A DNA stretch of 64,000 bases from Bin87 sp965208015 (lineage in GTDB: Bacteria; Chloroflexota; Dehalococcoidia; Lucifugimonadales; UBA3495): NCBI GenBank assembly GCA_965208015.1, contig OZ242308.1, forward strand, positions 1,240,001 to 1,304,000. The letters run 5' to 3'. Under the pieces are notes generated by a model. That model did not search any database. It had not been told where the DNA came from and saw only the letters and a program-made list of their open reading frames with translations. A program made the position numbers and the translations under genes. Below, in pieces: positions 15,309-22,904 of this stretch; position 1 is the stretch's first letter, and every line of letters begins with the position of its first letter.

Positions 15309-16322
15309 CTACAGCGCGTGCAGGGTCGGTATGACCTCCCGGCCCACCAGGTCGATGTGCTCCAGCACCTCGGCCTGGGACATCTCAGGATAGAACAGCC
15401 GGATAGCCACGTCGGTGAACCCCATCTCGTGGTAGGCGGCGATCTGCTCGACGCACTCCTCGGGGCTGCCCACCAGGAAGGTATCGTCCATCAGGGTTTC
15501 CAGGTCGCCGGTCACCTTTCGGGTCAGCTCGTCGTCGGTGCCGTGGAGGCCGTGGTAGGCGTAGACCTCGTATTTCTTGGCGAAGTTGGCCCGGGCCCGC
15601 TCCAGCGCCTCCTCGTGGGTCGGGGCGCAGAAGAACTCGCGCACGATGACCATGTCCTCTGGAACCTCGTGGCCGTTTTCCTCCAGGGTCTGGTGGTACA
15701 GCGATATCTGGTGCCGGATGGTGGCGTTGGACTGGGCTGGCCCGACGTAGAGAATGTCGCCGCCCCGGCCGACCCGGCGAACCGCCGGATCGCTCATGGC
15801 GGCCTGCCAGACCTTGGGGTGCGGCTTCTGGTAAGGCCGGGCAGTGGGCCGCGCCCCGGTCACGTTGTAGTACCGGCCGTGGTGGGTCACCTCGTCGTCG
15901 CTCCAGAGCCGGCGCATCAGACCGAGAGCCTCGGTACAGCGGGCACCGCGCTGGGACATCCTCGTTCCGAAAGCCTCACATTCCTCCGGGCGGTAACCCA
16001 GCCCGATTCCGAGGATGAAACGCCCTTCCGCGATGTGGTCCAGGGTCGCCACCTGCTCGGCGACTTCCACCGGATTCAGCAAAGGCAGCAGCAGGACCGA
16101 GGTGGCCAGCCTCATGTCGCCCGGCTCAGCGGCCAGCCGCGCCAGCACCGGCCAGGGCTGGAAGTGCTGGAAGGGGTCGATCAGGTAGTGATGAGCCCAG
16201 CAGTAGATGTCGAACCCGGCGTCGCGGGAGGCCCGAAACTGCTCCAGGTGGTTCTGCCATTGCTGCTGATGGTCGATGCTGTCCCGCTGCACCACCTGCC
16301 CGACCTGGTAACCAACGCGCAT
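15309..16322 (-). CDS. Luciferase-like flavin monooxygenase (LLM class)
   Basis: 337 residues from the ATG at 16322 (GGTGAG upstream). Bacterial-luciferase-like TIM barrel: MRVGYQVGQVV, FILGIGLGYRPEE and VIRLF/AIRLFYPEM. ATSVLLLPLLNPVEVAEQVATL, quoted in part as VLLLPLLNPVEVAEQ, is the typical flavin-pocket segment. Members use FMNH2 or F420H2; many SAR202-type genomes carry dozens, proposed to oxidise recalcitrant organic matter. First of four in this window. Confidence 0.9.
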   Translation of the reverse strand: MRVGYQVGQVVQRDSIDHQQQWQNHLEQFRASRDAGFDIYCWAHHYLIDPFQHFQPWPVLARLAAEPGDMRLATSVLLLPLLNPVEVAEQVATLDHIAEGRFILGIGLGYRPEECEAFGTRMSQRGARCTEALGLMRRLWSDDEVTHHGRYYNVTGARPTARPYQKPHPKVWQAAMSDPAVRRVGRGGDILYVGPAQSNATIRHQISLYHQTLEENGHEVPEDMVIVREFFCAPTHEEALERARANFAKKYEVYAYHGLHGTDDELTRKVTGDLETLMDDTFLVGSPEECVEQIAAYHEMGFTDVAIRLFYPEMSQAEVLEHIDLVGREVIPTLHAL

Positions 16323-16333
16323 ATTCTCACCCC

Positions 16334-16349
16334 TGACCCGCCCCAACGT
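16334..16349 (-). repeat. Half-copy of the GGGGCGGGT palindrome
   Basis: The minus strand reads ACGTTGGGGCGGGTCA, identical over 16 bases to the left arm and flank of the terminator palindrome at 11.05 kb (11048-11063), but the second arm is missing. It lies just upstream of the monooxygenase start. Confidence 0.6.
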
Positions 16350-16355
16350 GGGATC

Positions 16356-16484
16356 TTTTCAAAGTATTTGTCAGAAGCAGGATTTTGGGATTTTTGAGAT
16401 TTTCAGGATAGTTCACAGTCCCTAAAATCCTTACAATCCTGAAAATCCTGCTTCTGACAATTGCGCCAAGATGGACTTTGAAAA
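16356..16484. repeat. MITE-like nested inverted repeat (AATCCTG family)
   Basis: Inner perfect 19-bp arms TTGTCAGAAGCAGGATTTT (16368-16386) and its complement (16442-16460) enclose further AATCCT/AGGAT repeats; outer 10-bp arms TTTTCAAAGT (16356-16365) and ACTTTGAAAA (16475-16484) flank them. Such AATCCTGAAAATCCTG elements recur in many unrelated genomes. It fills the gap between two minus-strand genes and would form a long hairpin in RNA. Confidence 0.85.
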
Positions 16485-16488
16485 AGCC

Positions 16489-17382
16489 CTACCCCCCGAC
16501 GTGGCGGTACTTGATCAACCGCTGGCCGGCGAGGTTCTGGTTCACGTAGATGTCGCCGTGGGAGTCGACCCAGACGGCGTGGGCGCCGTTGCCCCACCCG
16601 GCGTCCGATGGGCTGCCCCACCGGGCTAGGACGTTGCCCTCGATGTCCAGGATGGACATGAAACCGTCCAGCTCCGGCACGTACACCGCCAGGTCGTCGT
16701 CGATATAGATGTCGCAGGGCCGCGCCAGATCCGCCCACTGCTCCAGGAAGTTGCCTTGGGAGTCGAAGATCTGCATGCGGTTGTTCTCGCGGTCGGCCAC
16801 GAACACCCGCCCGTCGGTATGCACCCAGACCCCGTGAGGCACGTGGAACTCGCCGGGAGCAGTCTTGCCCGGCGCGCCCCAGGAGTCCACGTGTTCGCCG
16901 TCGGCGGTGAATCGGTGCACCCGGGCGTTGCCGTAGCCGTCGGAGATGTACAGCAGACCGTCCGGGGAGATGGCGATGTCGCTGGGGCTGTTAAACGGCC
17001 CGGCCGCCCGCACCACCGGGTCGCTGTAGTTGCCCGACCAGCCGGTGTCCGAGGGCTTATCCCATTCGCCCATGGTCAACAGCAGGTTGCCGCTGGGGTC
17101 GTACTTGAGGACCACGTGGCTGTTCTTGACCGGGAGGTACAGATTCTCATCCTCGTCGATGAACATGCCGTGGGCGTCGGTGAGCACGCCCTCGCCCCAG
17201 GAGGCGAGATAGTTGCCGTCCCGATCCAGAACGATCAGCGGGTGCTCGCTGCGGTTGAAGAGATACACCCGGTCCTCGGAGTCGGTGACGATGGCCGTCT
17301 GTCCCAACTCCCAGCCCTCGGGCAGCTTCTCCCAATTCTCGACCTGCTCATAGGTGTACTTGCCACTGCCGACGGTAACCAT
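16489..17382 (-). CDS. NHL-repeat six-bladed beta-propeller protein
   Basis: 297 residues. At least five NHL-type blades are visible: PLIVLDRDGNYLASWGEG, HVVLKYDPSGNLLLTMGEWD, ARVHRFTADGEHVDSWGAPG, NRMQIFDSQGNFLEQW and MSILDIEGNVLARWG. The fold matches the peptidylglycine amidating lyase/NHL group. No signal peptide or extra domain. Function unknown; NHL proteins of this kind are common beside catabolic genes in this type of bacterium. Confidence 0.85.
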   Translation of the reverse strand: MVTVGSGKYTYEQVENWEKLPEGWELGQTAIVTDSEDRVYLFNRSEHPLIVLDRDGNYLASWGEGVLTDAHGMFIDEDENLYLPVKNSHVVLKYDPSGNLLLTMGEWDKPSDTGWSGNYSDPVVRAAGPFNSPSDIAISPDGLLYISDGYGNARVHRFTADGEHVDSWGAPGKTAPGEFHVPHGVWVHTDGRVFVADRENNRMQIFDSQGNFLEQWADLARPCDIYIDDDLAVYVPELDGFMSILDIEGNVLARWGSPSDAGWGNGAHAVWVDSHGDIYVNQNLAGQRLIKYRHVGG

Positions 17383-17502
17383 GTCGTCGCCTCCTCGCTC
17401 ACGCCCGGTGACCCGGGATCGGATTGTTCGTCGCTCTAAGGTATGTTGATATTCAGATTTTGGAAATGCGGGGTCTGGTGAGTGGCGGTGTCAGCACCGA
17501 GT

Positions 17503-17835
17503 TTATCGACGATCTCGAAACAGCCGGAGAATACCGACCGTTACGGCGGAACAGACGACCGTACTGATGATGATATAGATAACTTCGAGACCGGCCAGGT
17601 TGAAAAGTTTATATCCAATCCAAAGCAACAGGGTAGGTAAGCCGATTGCGGCCAAGCCGGCCAAAAAACCAACACCAAGCCCTGCGAACCAGTTGGAGCC
17701 GCGGATCATCCTACCGGCGATAATTCCCGTGGTGGTGGGTACGAGTACGGGGACTCCAATGCCTGAGATTATATAGATTACGCCAATGGCATAATCGGGA
17801 ACGAGGCTGCTTACTGCCAGAAGTAGGTATGTCAC
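17503..17835 (-). CDS. Small membrane protein, unknown
   Basis: 110 residues with a GTG start. Three hydrophobic segments are visible: about 1-35 (LLLAVSSLVPDYAIGVIYII), 45-75 (WFAGLGVGFLAGLAAIGLP) and 80-105 (EVIYIIISTVVCSAVTVGIL), with a basic C-terminus (RLFRDRR) predicted inside. No family recognised. Lower GC than its neighbours. Confidence 0.6.
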   Translation of the reverse strand: MTYLLLAVSSLVPDYAIGVIYIISGIGVPVLVPTTTGIIAGRMIRGSNWFAGLGVGFLAGLAAIGLPTLLLWIGYKLFNLAGLEVIYIIISTVVCSAVTVGILRLFRDRR

Positions 17836-17882
17836 CTTGACACCCTGCGTCGATACCGCGCCAATCCGAATGTCCGCACGCC

Positions 17883-18009
17883 TTAGTAGGTTGTCAGCGT
17901 ACCGATAACCACCTGCTCCAGCTCACTGGCGCGACCGAGACCTGTTCCGGCGTCAGGCTGCCCAGGGGATGGGGAATACCCAGCGGGTGGAAGTCGCCGC
18001 GGCCATAGC
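17883..18009 (-). pseudogene. Decayed duplicate of the 3' end of the UGSC selenoprotein gene
   Basis: This segment is clearly homologous at DNA level to 18331-18455, the last 41 codons of the UGSC gene (shared stretches such as CTGCTCCAGCTC and CCCAGCGGGTG). One base is missing (gcgcgaccgag against gcgcggaccgag), which breaks the frame; only LEQVVIGTLTTY-stop remains aligned. It has no Sec motif and no start, so it is a remnant. Confidence 0.8.
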
Positions 18010-18288
18010 TCACCCCTGGTCAGTATCGTCGTTCTCATCCAGCCAACCATACCTCTGGGCCAGTCGGACCCACAGGCGTTGCGTCTGCTGGGCGTCCCGG
18101 CGGACTTCTGCCAGCAATTCCTGGTGGCGCTCCAGCAATGCTTGGTGGCGTTCCAGCATTTCCTGCTGCCGATCCAGCGTTTCCTGCTGACGCTCTCCAA
18201 TCGAAATCAACACGTTGAGCATCGCTTCATGGGTTCTGGACGTACCTTCCAGTTGCGCCACACGTTCCTCGATTGTCGGCGTGGTCAT
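18010..18288 (-). CDS. Coiled-coil protein, unknown
   Basis: 92 residues, AAGGAG nine bases before the ATG. Almost entirely a Glu/Gln/Arg-rich coiled coil with a seven-residue repeat (DRQQEMLERHQALLERHQEL). No catalytic motif. It sits exactly between the UGSC gene and its decayed 3' duplicate, so it was probably caught in the duplication or inserted with it. Confidence 0.65.
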   Translation of the reverse strand: MTTPTIEERVAQLEGTSRTHEAMLNVLISIGERQQETLDRQQEMLERHQALLERHQELLAEVRRDAQQTQRLWVRLAQRYGWLDENDDTDQG

Positions 18289-18330
18289 GGATGCGGTCTC
18301 CTTTCAGAATGGCGAATTTGCCAACAGACC

Positions 18331-18888
18331 TTAATAAATTGTCAGCGTATCGATAACCGCCTGCTCCAGCTCGCCGGCGCGGACCGAGACCTGGTCGGGG
18401 GTGAGGCCACCCAGGGGATGAGGAATGCCCAGCGGGTGAAAGTCGCCGCGGCCGAAGGTGCGGGCGTGGCGGAAGGCCGAGTTCAGGAACGGGTCGGTGC
18501 AGAGCACCACCGTTGGGATGCCGAGGTTCTCCAGGGTCATTGCGTCGTGCACACTGCACGCGGTGCAGGACCCTCAATCCGCGATCGCGGTCACCACGAA
18601 ATCGCACCGGTCGGAGAGCTGGTCGATGATCTCATCGGCGGCCGGCCGGGAATAGACGAACTTGTCCACGGCGATGATGTCGCCCAGTTCCAGGTCCTTG
18701 GCCATGCGCTCGCCGATGTTCCGCAGCAGCAGATCGGCGTTGGCCTTGCGGTTGCCAAGAAAGCCGCCGACCTTGTCGTGCAGCGTGTCCAGCCGGGGCG
18801 CGGCCCGCCTGCGGGACGCCGCCTCCGGGTCGATGGGCAAGGCCAAGCCCAGTTCGCGCAAGCGGTCTTGGTAGTTTGTGACAGTCAT
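18331..18888 (-). CDS. UGSC-family selenoprotein (in-frame UGA as selenocysteine 105)
   Basis: 185 residues if the TGA at 18574-18576 is read as selenocysteine. Start is the ATG at 18888 with AGAGG upstream. Before the TGA: CDFVVTAIAD; after it, in the same frame: GSCTACSVHDAMTLE and NLGIPTVVLCTDPF. The result, U-G-S-C-T-A-C, is the UGSC motif and also fits the U-x2-C-x2-C pattern of selenoprotein B of glycine/betaine reductases. Both halves are protein-like and there is no start codon with a ribosome site after the TGA. The role is probably a thiol/selenol reductase subunit, substrate unknown. The 19074-20105 gene upstream is a likely partner. Confidence 0.88.
18543..18573 (-). promoter_or_regulatory. 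Candidate bacterial SECIS hairpin after the UGA
   Basis: Directly after the TGA the transcript can form CGTGCA-GTG-TGCACG (18546-18560), extendable by two pairs across a bulged A. The apical loop begins with G about 20 bases after the UGA, within the usual spacing for bacterial SECIS elements. A competing hairpin CTGCAC-CGC-GTGCAG lies closer to the UGA. Function inferred. Confidence 0.55.
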
Positions 18889-18914
18889 CGTTACCTCTAC
18901 TATTCGCCAGGATG

Positions 18915-19065
18915 TGTTGACATTTTGCAAATACACCGTCGTTCCTGCGAAAGCAGGAACCCAGAAAAGCCTTGCGACCGAAACGTTGGCTTTATTTGTA
19001 CTCCCTGGATTCCCGCTTTCGCGGGAATGACGACAGTGGAGCGGGAATGACGGGAAATGTCAACA
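18915..19065. repeat. 151-bp MITE-like element with 11-bp terminal inverted repeats
   Basis: TGTTGACATTT (18915-18925) and AAATGTCAACA (19055-19065) are perfect inverted ends. Inside are two hairpins pointing at each other: CGTTCCTGC-gaaa-GCAGGAACCCAG and CTGGATTCCCGC-tttc-GCGGGAATGACG. The inner unit is the widespread GTCATTCCCGC repeat type. It lies between the UGSC gene and its partner, so it may process or attenuate the joint transcript. Confidence 0.82.
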
Positions 19066-19073
19066 GACCCTAA

Positions 19074-20105
19074 TCAGCATTCGATCTTTCGCGTGACCCG
19101 GCGGGAGCCCCAGCCGGGCAAGTAGGCCGAGTGGGGGCCGCCGGCGCCGCCGGCGACGAAGATGTTGATGCGGTCCGGGGCGCGGACCACCGGCACCATC
19201 TGGTCGTCGTCATCGGCGTCGATGTACCTGGGCCAGAAGTGGCCGCGTCGGGAGTCGCCTTGGGGCGGGCCCCCCTGGCGGAGTTTCCGCACCGGCTTGC
19301 GGGCGTGCTCGTAGAGAAACTGGCGGATGTCCCGCTTGTTCCAGCCATCCCGGTGGAGGAACTTGGCGTGCTCGGGGCCAATGACCACCATGGTGTCGCC
19401 CATGACGTACATCTGGACGTTGCCCAGGGTGCACATGGTGTCGGCCAGCACGGTCAGGAAGTTCCGCGAATGGGAGGCATGGTACATGATGTTGTGCGGC
19501 GCCTCCGCCGGGAACACCGACACCGTGCTGTCGGTGGGAGCGAATCCAAGCTCGACGTGCATCGGCTCCCAGGGGTTGGCATCCTCGTCCTCGGCGACGC
19601 AGTAGGTGTAGGCGCCGGGATGGCCGAAGGTGGCCTTGTTGGTTTCGCCAGGTATGGCGCCGCCCAGGTTGAGCAGGGCCAGCTTGACCGCGCGGCCGAT
19701 GGTGGCGTTGGCCCGCCAACCGGAGCCGAAGCAGTTGTAGCCGCCGTTGATGTCCAGCTCCTTGACGATGGGGCCGTTGACGATCAACAGCGGAGTGTGG
19801 ATGCCGGTGGAGCACATCACGCCCCGCAGGTTGAACCGCTCGTCCATCATCGCTTCCAGGGCGGTGATGATCACCGGCATGTGCTCCGGGATGCAGCCCG
19901 CCATGACCGCGTTGACCGCGACGCGCTCGACGGTGGCTCGTCCGCCCAAGGGCGGCAGCTCCGCGATGAGTTCGTCGCCGCCGCGGCCCGTGCTCTCCAC
20001 GAACTTGCGGACCAGGGGTTCGGACGGCGGCACCACCGGCAGGCCGTCGGTCCACCCGGTTTCAAACATCAATTCGATGGCATCAGCAATGTCTGTGGCA
20101 AGCAT
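19074..20105 (-). CDS. Conserved protein of unknown function, likely UGSC partner
   Basis: 343 residues. The opening LMFETGWTDGLPVVPPSEPLV is a conserved block I associate with proteins encoded beside UGSC selenoproteins; other notable segments are MAGCIPEHMPVIITALEAM, GVMCSTGIHTPLLIVNGP and GYNCFGSGWRANATIGRA. There are five scattered cysteines but no CxxC. No signal peptide. Same strand and directly upstream of the selenoprotein gene, separated by a MITE-like element. Function not known; I propose it forms the substrate-binding subunit of a selenoenzyme. Confidence 0.7.
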   Translation of the reverse strand: MLATDIADAIELMFETGWTDGLPVVPPSEPLVRKFVESTGRGGDELIAELPPLGGRATVERVAVNAVMAGCIPEHMPVIITALEAMMDERFNLRGVMCSTGIHTPLLIVNGPIVKELDINGGYNCFGSGWRANATIGRAVKLALLNLGGAIPGETNKATFGHPGAYTYCVAEDEDANPWEPMHVELGFAPTDSTVSVFPAEAPHNIMYHASHSRNFLTVLADTMCTLGNVQMYVMGDTMVVIGPEHAKFLHRDGWNKRDIRQFLYEHARKPVRKLRQGGPPQGDSRRGHFWPRYIDADDDDQMVPVVRAPDRINIFVAGGAGGPHSAYLPGWGSRRVTRKIEC

Positions 20106-20236
20106 TATCGGCCCATGAGCAGCGCTGGATTATCCGTAGATCGGCCCAAGCGAGTGTAATCCCGGCACATAACGCTGTCAAAGCGACCATTGCCTGGCAA
20201 CTGTTGAGAGTTGGTAAGCCATCGGCGCATTCAGCA

Positions 20237-20334
20237 CGTCATTCCGGCCTTGAGCCGGAATCCAGAAGTCCTTCCCCTGCTCACGGTAGCCTATCGGTAG
20301 ACTTCCCTGGATACCGGCTTTCGCCGGTATGACG
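20237..20334. repeat. Paired-hairpin repeat (GTCATTCCGGC type)
   Basis: CGTCATTCCGGC-cttga-GCCGGAATCCAG at the left and CTGGATACCGGC-tttc-GCCGGTATGACG at the right form two facing hairpins whose outer ends are inverted copies of each other. Same architecture as the element at 18.9-19.05 kb, with a different stem sequence. Confidence 0.82.
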
Positions 20335-20384
20335 GTTTTGGTGTCGGATCGGCACCCTAAATCGGGCAAGCGATTGGAGAGCTG

Positions 20385-21377
20385 TTACGGCATGGCGCCC
20401 AGGCCTGGGATGATGGTTTCTCGGAAGGCGTCCACCTCGGCCTGCGGCATGTCATATCCGCCCTCCTGGGTGTGGGTGGGAAAGATGAAGACGTGGTCAA
20501 TGCCCGCTTCGTCCCGGGCCCGCTTCAGCCTGGCCAGGCATTCCTCGGGCGTGCCGAACAGGCCGAAGGCGTCGCAGATCTCGGCCGCCAGGTCGTCGCC
20601 GATGCTCTCGGGCACGAAATCGTCGGCCAGGTCGATGCCAGCCTCTCTCAGCCAGACCAGGTTGGAGTCGCTGGGATATTTCAGGTACGGCTGATCGTGT
20701 CGGAACCATTGTTGGGGAAAGCGGCGGGCGGCCTGGCCATCATCTGACACCGTCGTTGGGGTGATGAAGATGGTTTGGAAACCGTCGAGGCTGCGTCCCG
20801 CCCGCGCTGCTCCCACTTCCAGCCGGCGGCGGGCCGCATCAACCGCCCTGGGATGGAGGCCGACCAGCAGCAGCGCGCCGTCGGCAACCTCCCCCGCCAG
20901 TTCAACCATCCGTGGGCCGGCTGCGGTCATGAATACCGGCGTCGGCGGCTCGCTGATATTGCGGAGCCGGGTTTCGACGCCGTTGAACTCCACCTGCTCC
21001 CCGCGCAGCAGGCGGCGGATAGTCAGGATGGCATCACGCATGGCCGCCACCGTGGCCCGCGGCCGGCCGATGTTGCCGACGGACAGATAGCCGGGGCCGA
21101 CGGTCAGTCGTGCCCGCTCCGGCGCAATCTCTTCCAGCGAGTGGGCCTGCGCGGCCAGCACCATCGGATGACGAGTGACCGGATTGGAAGTGGCCGGGTA
21201 CAGGGTCAGCCGGGAGGTCCGCTCGGCAGCCAGGGCCAGAGCGACAAAAACATCGCGTCCGCTGTGCTGGTGGTCGTGGACGCCAACGCCGGAAAAGCCG
21301 GCGGCCTCACATCCCGCTATAAAATCAGCGGTCTCCTGAACCGGCAGACCAACGGGCACCCTGATATCCACTTTCAT
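20385..21377 (-). CDS. LLM-class flavin-dependent oxidoreductase (F420-type)
   Basis: 330 residues from the ATG at 21377. MKVDIRVPVGLPVQETADF, GVGVHDHQHSGRDVFVALAL, RARLTVGPGYLSVGNIGRP and TPVFMTAAGPRMVELAGEVA follow the methylene-tetrahydromethanopterin-reductase-like pattern, so F420H2 is a likely cofactor. It starts nine bases after the stop of a periplasmic-binding-like gene, indicating an operon in which the binding protein and the oxidoreductase may handle the same compound. Confidence 0.88.
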   Translation of the reverse strand: MKVDIRVPVGLPVQETADFIAGCEAAGFSGVGVHDHQHSGRDVFVALALAAERTSRLTLYPATSNPVTRHPMVLAAQAHSLEEIAPERARLTVGPGYLSVGNIGRPRATVAAMRDAILTIRRLLRGEQVEFNGVETRLRNISEPPTPVFMTAAGPRMVELAGEVADGALLLVGLHPRAVDAARRRLEVGAARAGRSLDGFQTIFITPTTVSDDGQAARRFPQQWFRHDQPYLKYPSDSNLVWLREAGIDLADDFVPESIGDDLAAEICDAFGLFGTPEECLARLKRARDEAGIDHVFIFPTHTQEGGYDMPQAEVDAFRETIIPGLGAMP

Positions 21378-21386
21378 GGAGCACAC

Positions 21387-22313
21387 CTAACGTTCGGACC
21401 AGATATGCGCGAACTGGTTGGCGACTACCTGCTCATAAGCCGCGTCGCCGGAGAGCGAACCAATATGGCGGCAGAACTCATTGAGGCTGGCCACGGAATC
21501 AGGCGCAATTCCGGCGGTGTAATAGACCGAGTCCCGCCGCACCAGGTCCTCAATCAACAAAGCCTCATCGGACGGGAATAGCCGCCGGCCGACATCCGCA
21601 GCCCGCGACGGATCGGCCCGCAGCGCCTGTTGAGCCGCCACGACTGCGCGCACCGCTCCTTCGGCCGTGGCCGGTGAATCCTCAATCAGCCTGTCGGTGG
21701 CGACCAAAGCCGCGAAAGTGTAGTCCCTCGCCGCTGGCGGACCCAGCCCTTGCCTCGGGTCGAGCACCACCTTGCCTATCCCGCTGCGCACCGCCACCTC
21801 GGCCCCCATAGCGTTGGCCCAAAACCCATCGATAGTTCCTTCTTCAAGGGCTTTGGCGGCGTGGACGCCGAAGGACACTCCGGCGTCGCCGCTGCCCGGC
21901 ACCGGGGCCAGTGCCACGCCATCCCGCTCAATATCCAAGCCTGCCTCGGCCAGCAGCCGGCGCAGGGCCACGTCAGGCCCGGGAGCCGCGCCGATGCGCA
22001 GCTCTTTGACCGCAGCCGCGTCCCCCGGCTCTACCCCAATGTCAGCGCGCAGCACCAGCAGCCAGAAGGTATGCTGGGACAGCGCAGCCAGCAGTTTCCC
22101 GCCCCGCCATCCGGGGAAGGCTGAGAGGGTGGCATGGGCCGGTCCGGCCACGAATTCGACGTCGCCGTCCCGCAGGGCCTGCATGGCCCGGCCCACCGGG
22201 AAGACCATCTCCAACTCTGCGTCAATTCCCTGGTCCTGGAAGAACCCCAGCTCAATGGCGGCAACCGCCGGAAAGTAGGAGTTGGACACCAGATCGGGAA
22301 CCGCGATGCGCAT
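21387..22313 (-). CDS. NMT1/THI5/SsuA-like substrate-binding protein without signal peptide
   Basis: 308 residues from the ATG at 22313; the frame continues upstream but that part reads as random sequence. MRIAVPDLVSNSYFPAVAAI, ELGFFQDQGIDAELEMVFPV and FVAGPAHATLSAFPGWRGGK are typical of the NMT1/SsuA binding fold. It begins directly with the first beta strand, with no signal sequence or lipobox, so it is probably cytoplasmic or an enzyme such as a thiamine-pyrimidine synthase relative. Coupled to the following F420-type oxidoreductase. Confidence 0.78.
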   Translation of the reverse strand: MRIAVPDLVSNSYFPAVAAIELGFFQDQGIDAELEMVFPVGRAMQALRDGDVEFVAGPAHATLSAFPGWRGGKLLAALSQHTFWLLVLRADIGVEPGDAAAVKELRIGAAPGPDVALRRLLAEAGLDIERDGVALAPVPGSGDAGVSFGVHAAKALEEGTIDGFWANAMGAEVAVRSGIGKVVLDPRQGLGPPAARDYTFAALVATDRLIEDSPATAEGAVRAVVAAQQALRADPSRAADVGRRLFPSDEALLIEDLVRRDSVYYTAGIAPDSVASLNEFCRHIGSLSGDAAYEQVVANQFAHIWSER

Positions 22314-22473
22314 TCGAGTTGCCTCCTGCCGGCCGAGAGCCGAGACTTTGGGGTGCGCCGAGTTTACCACCGGTCTTATACCCGGTATCCTCTGCGCCGG
22401 AACCCGTGAACTGTCACTCGTTGGCGTTTGACTGATGCGGTTTCCGATTATCAGATTGATGGAGGATGACGAT

Positions 22474-22887
22474 ATGTACAACAAGGCAATGATCAGCCTG
22501 GAACAGGCCCAGAACGCCATTACCGCTATGATCGCCGATTTCAATCGGGACCCCGACCGGCGCAAGGTCGATATGGCCGTGGTGGACGATGCCGGCAACC
22601 TGCTGGCCTACGCCCGCATGGACCGCTGCCTGCGGCCCACCTTCGCCATTCGCAAGGCTTACACCTCGGCGGTCCGCTCCATGGACACCGCCGCCTTCGC
22701 CGAGCAACTCAGCAGCACGGGCAGGACAATCGAGTCCTTTGGGGACTCCCAGTTGATCGCGATACCGGGCGGAGTCGCCGTTTTCCACGACGGCGTGGTT
22801 GTCGGCGCCATCGGCGTCGGCGGCCTGCCCAGCGGGTTCGACGACGAGGCCATCGCCAAGGCTGGAGTAGCTGCGTTGGGAATCTAA
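22474..22887 (+). CDS. GlcG/HbpS-type heme-degrading/cofactor-binding protein
   Basis: 137 residues from the ATG at 22474 (GGAGG seven bases upstream). MISLEQAQNAITAMI, VDMAVVDDAGNLLAYARMD, FAIRKAYTSAVRSMDT and IAIPGGVAVFHDGVVVGAIG are characteristic of the GlcG/HbpS family, which binds heme or small cofactors as an octamer and often accompanies glycolate or propanediol operons. The next gene, a CoA-transferase, starts 17 bases later with its own strong ribosome site. Confidence 0.88.
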   Translation: MYNKAMISLEQAQNAITAMIADFNRDPDRRKVDMAVVDDAGNLLAYARMDRCLRPTFAIRKAYTSAVRSMDTAAFAEQLSSTGRTIESFGDSQLIAIPGGVAVFHDGVVVGAIGVGGLPSGFDDEAIAKAGVAALGI

Positions 22888-22904
22888 CGGCAAGGAGGTC
22901 GCTG

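Noticed and set aside
18331..18552. A separate 73-residue gene after the TGA
   Set aside because: It lacks a start with a ribosome site and joins in frame with the upstream half into one conserved-looking UGSC protein.
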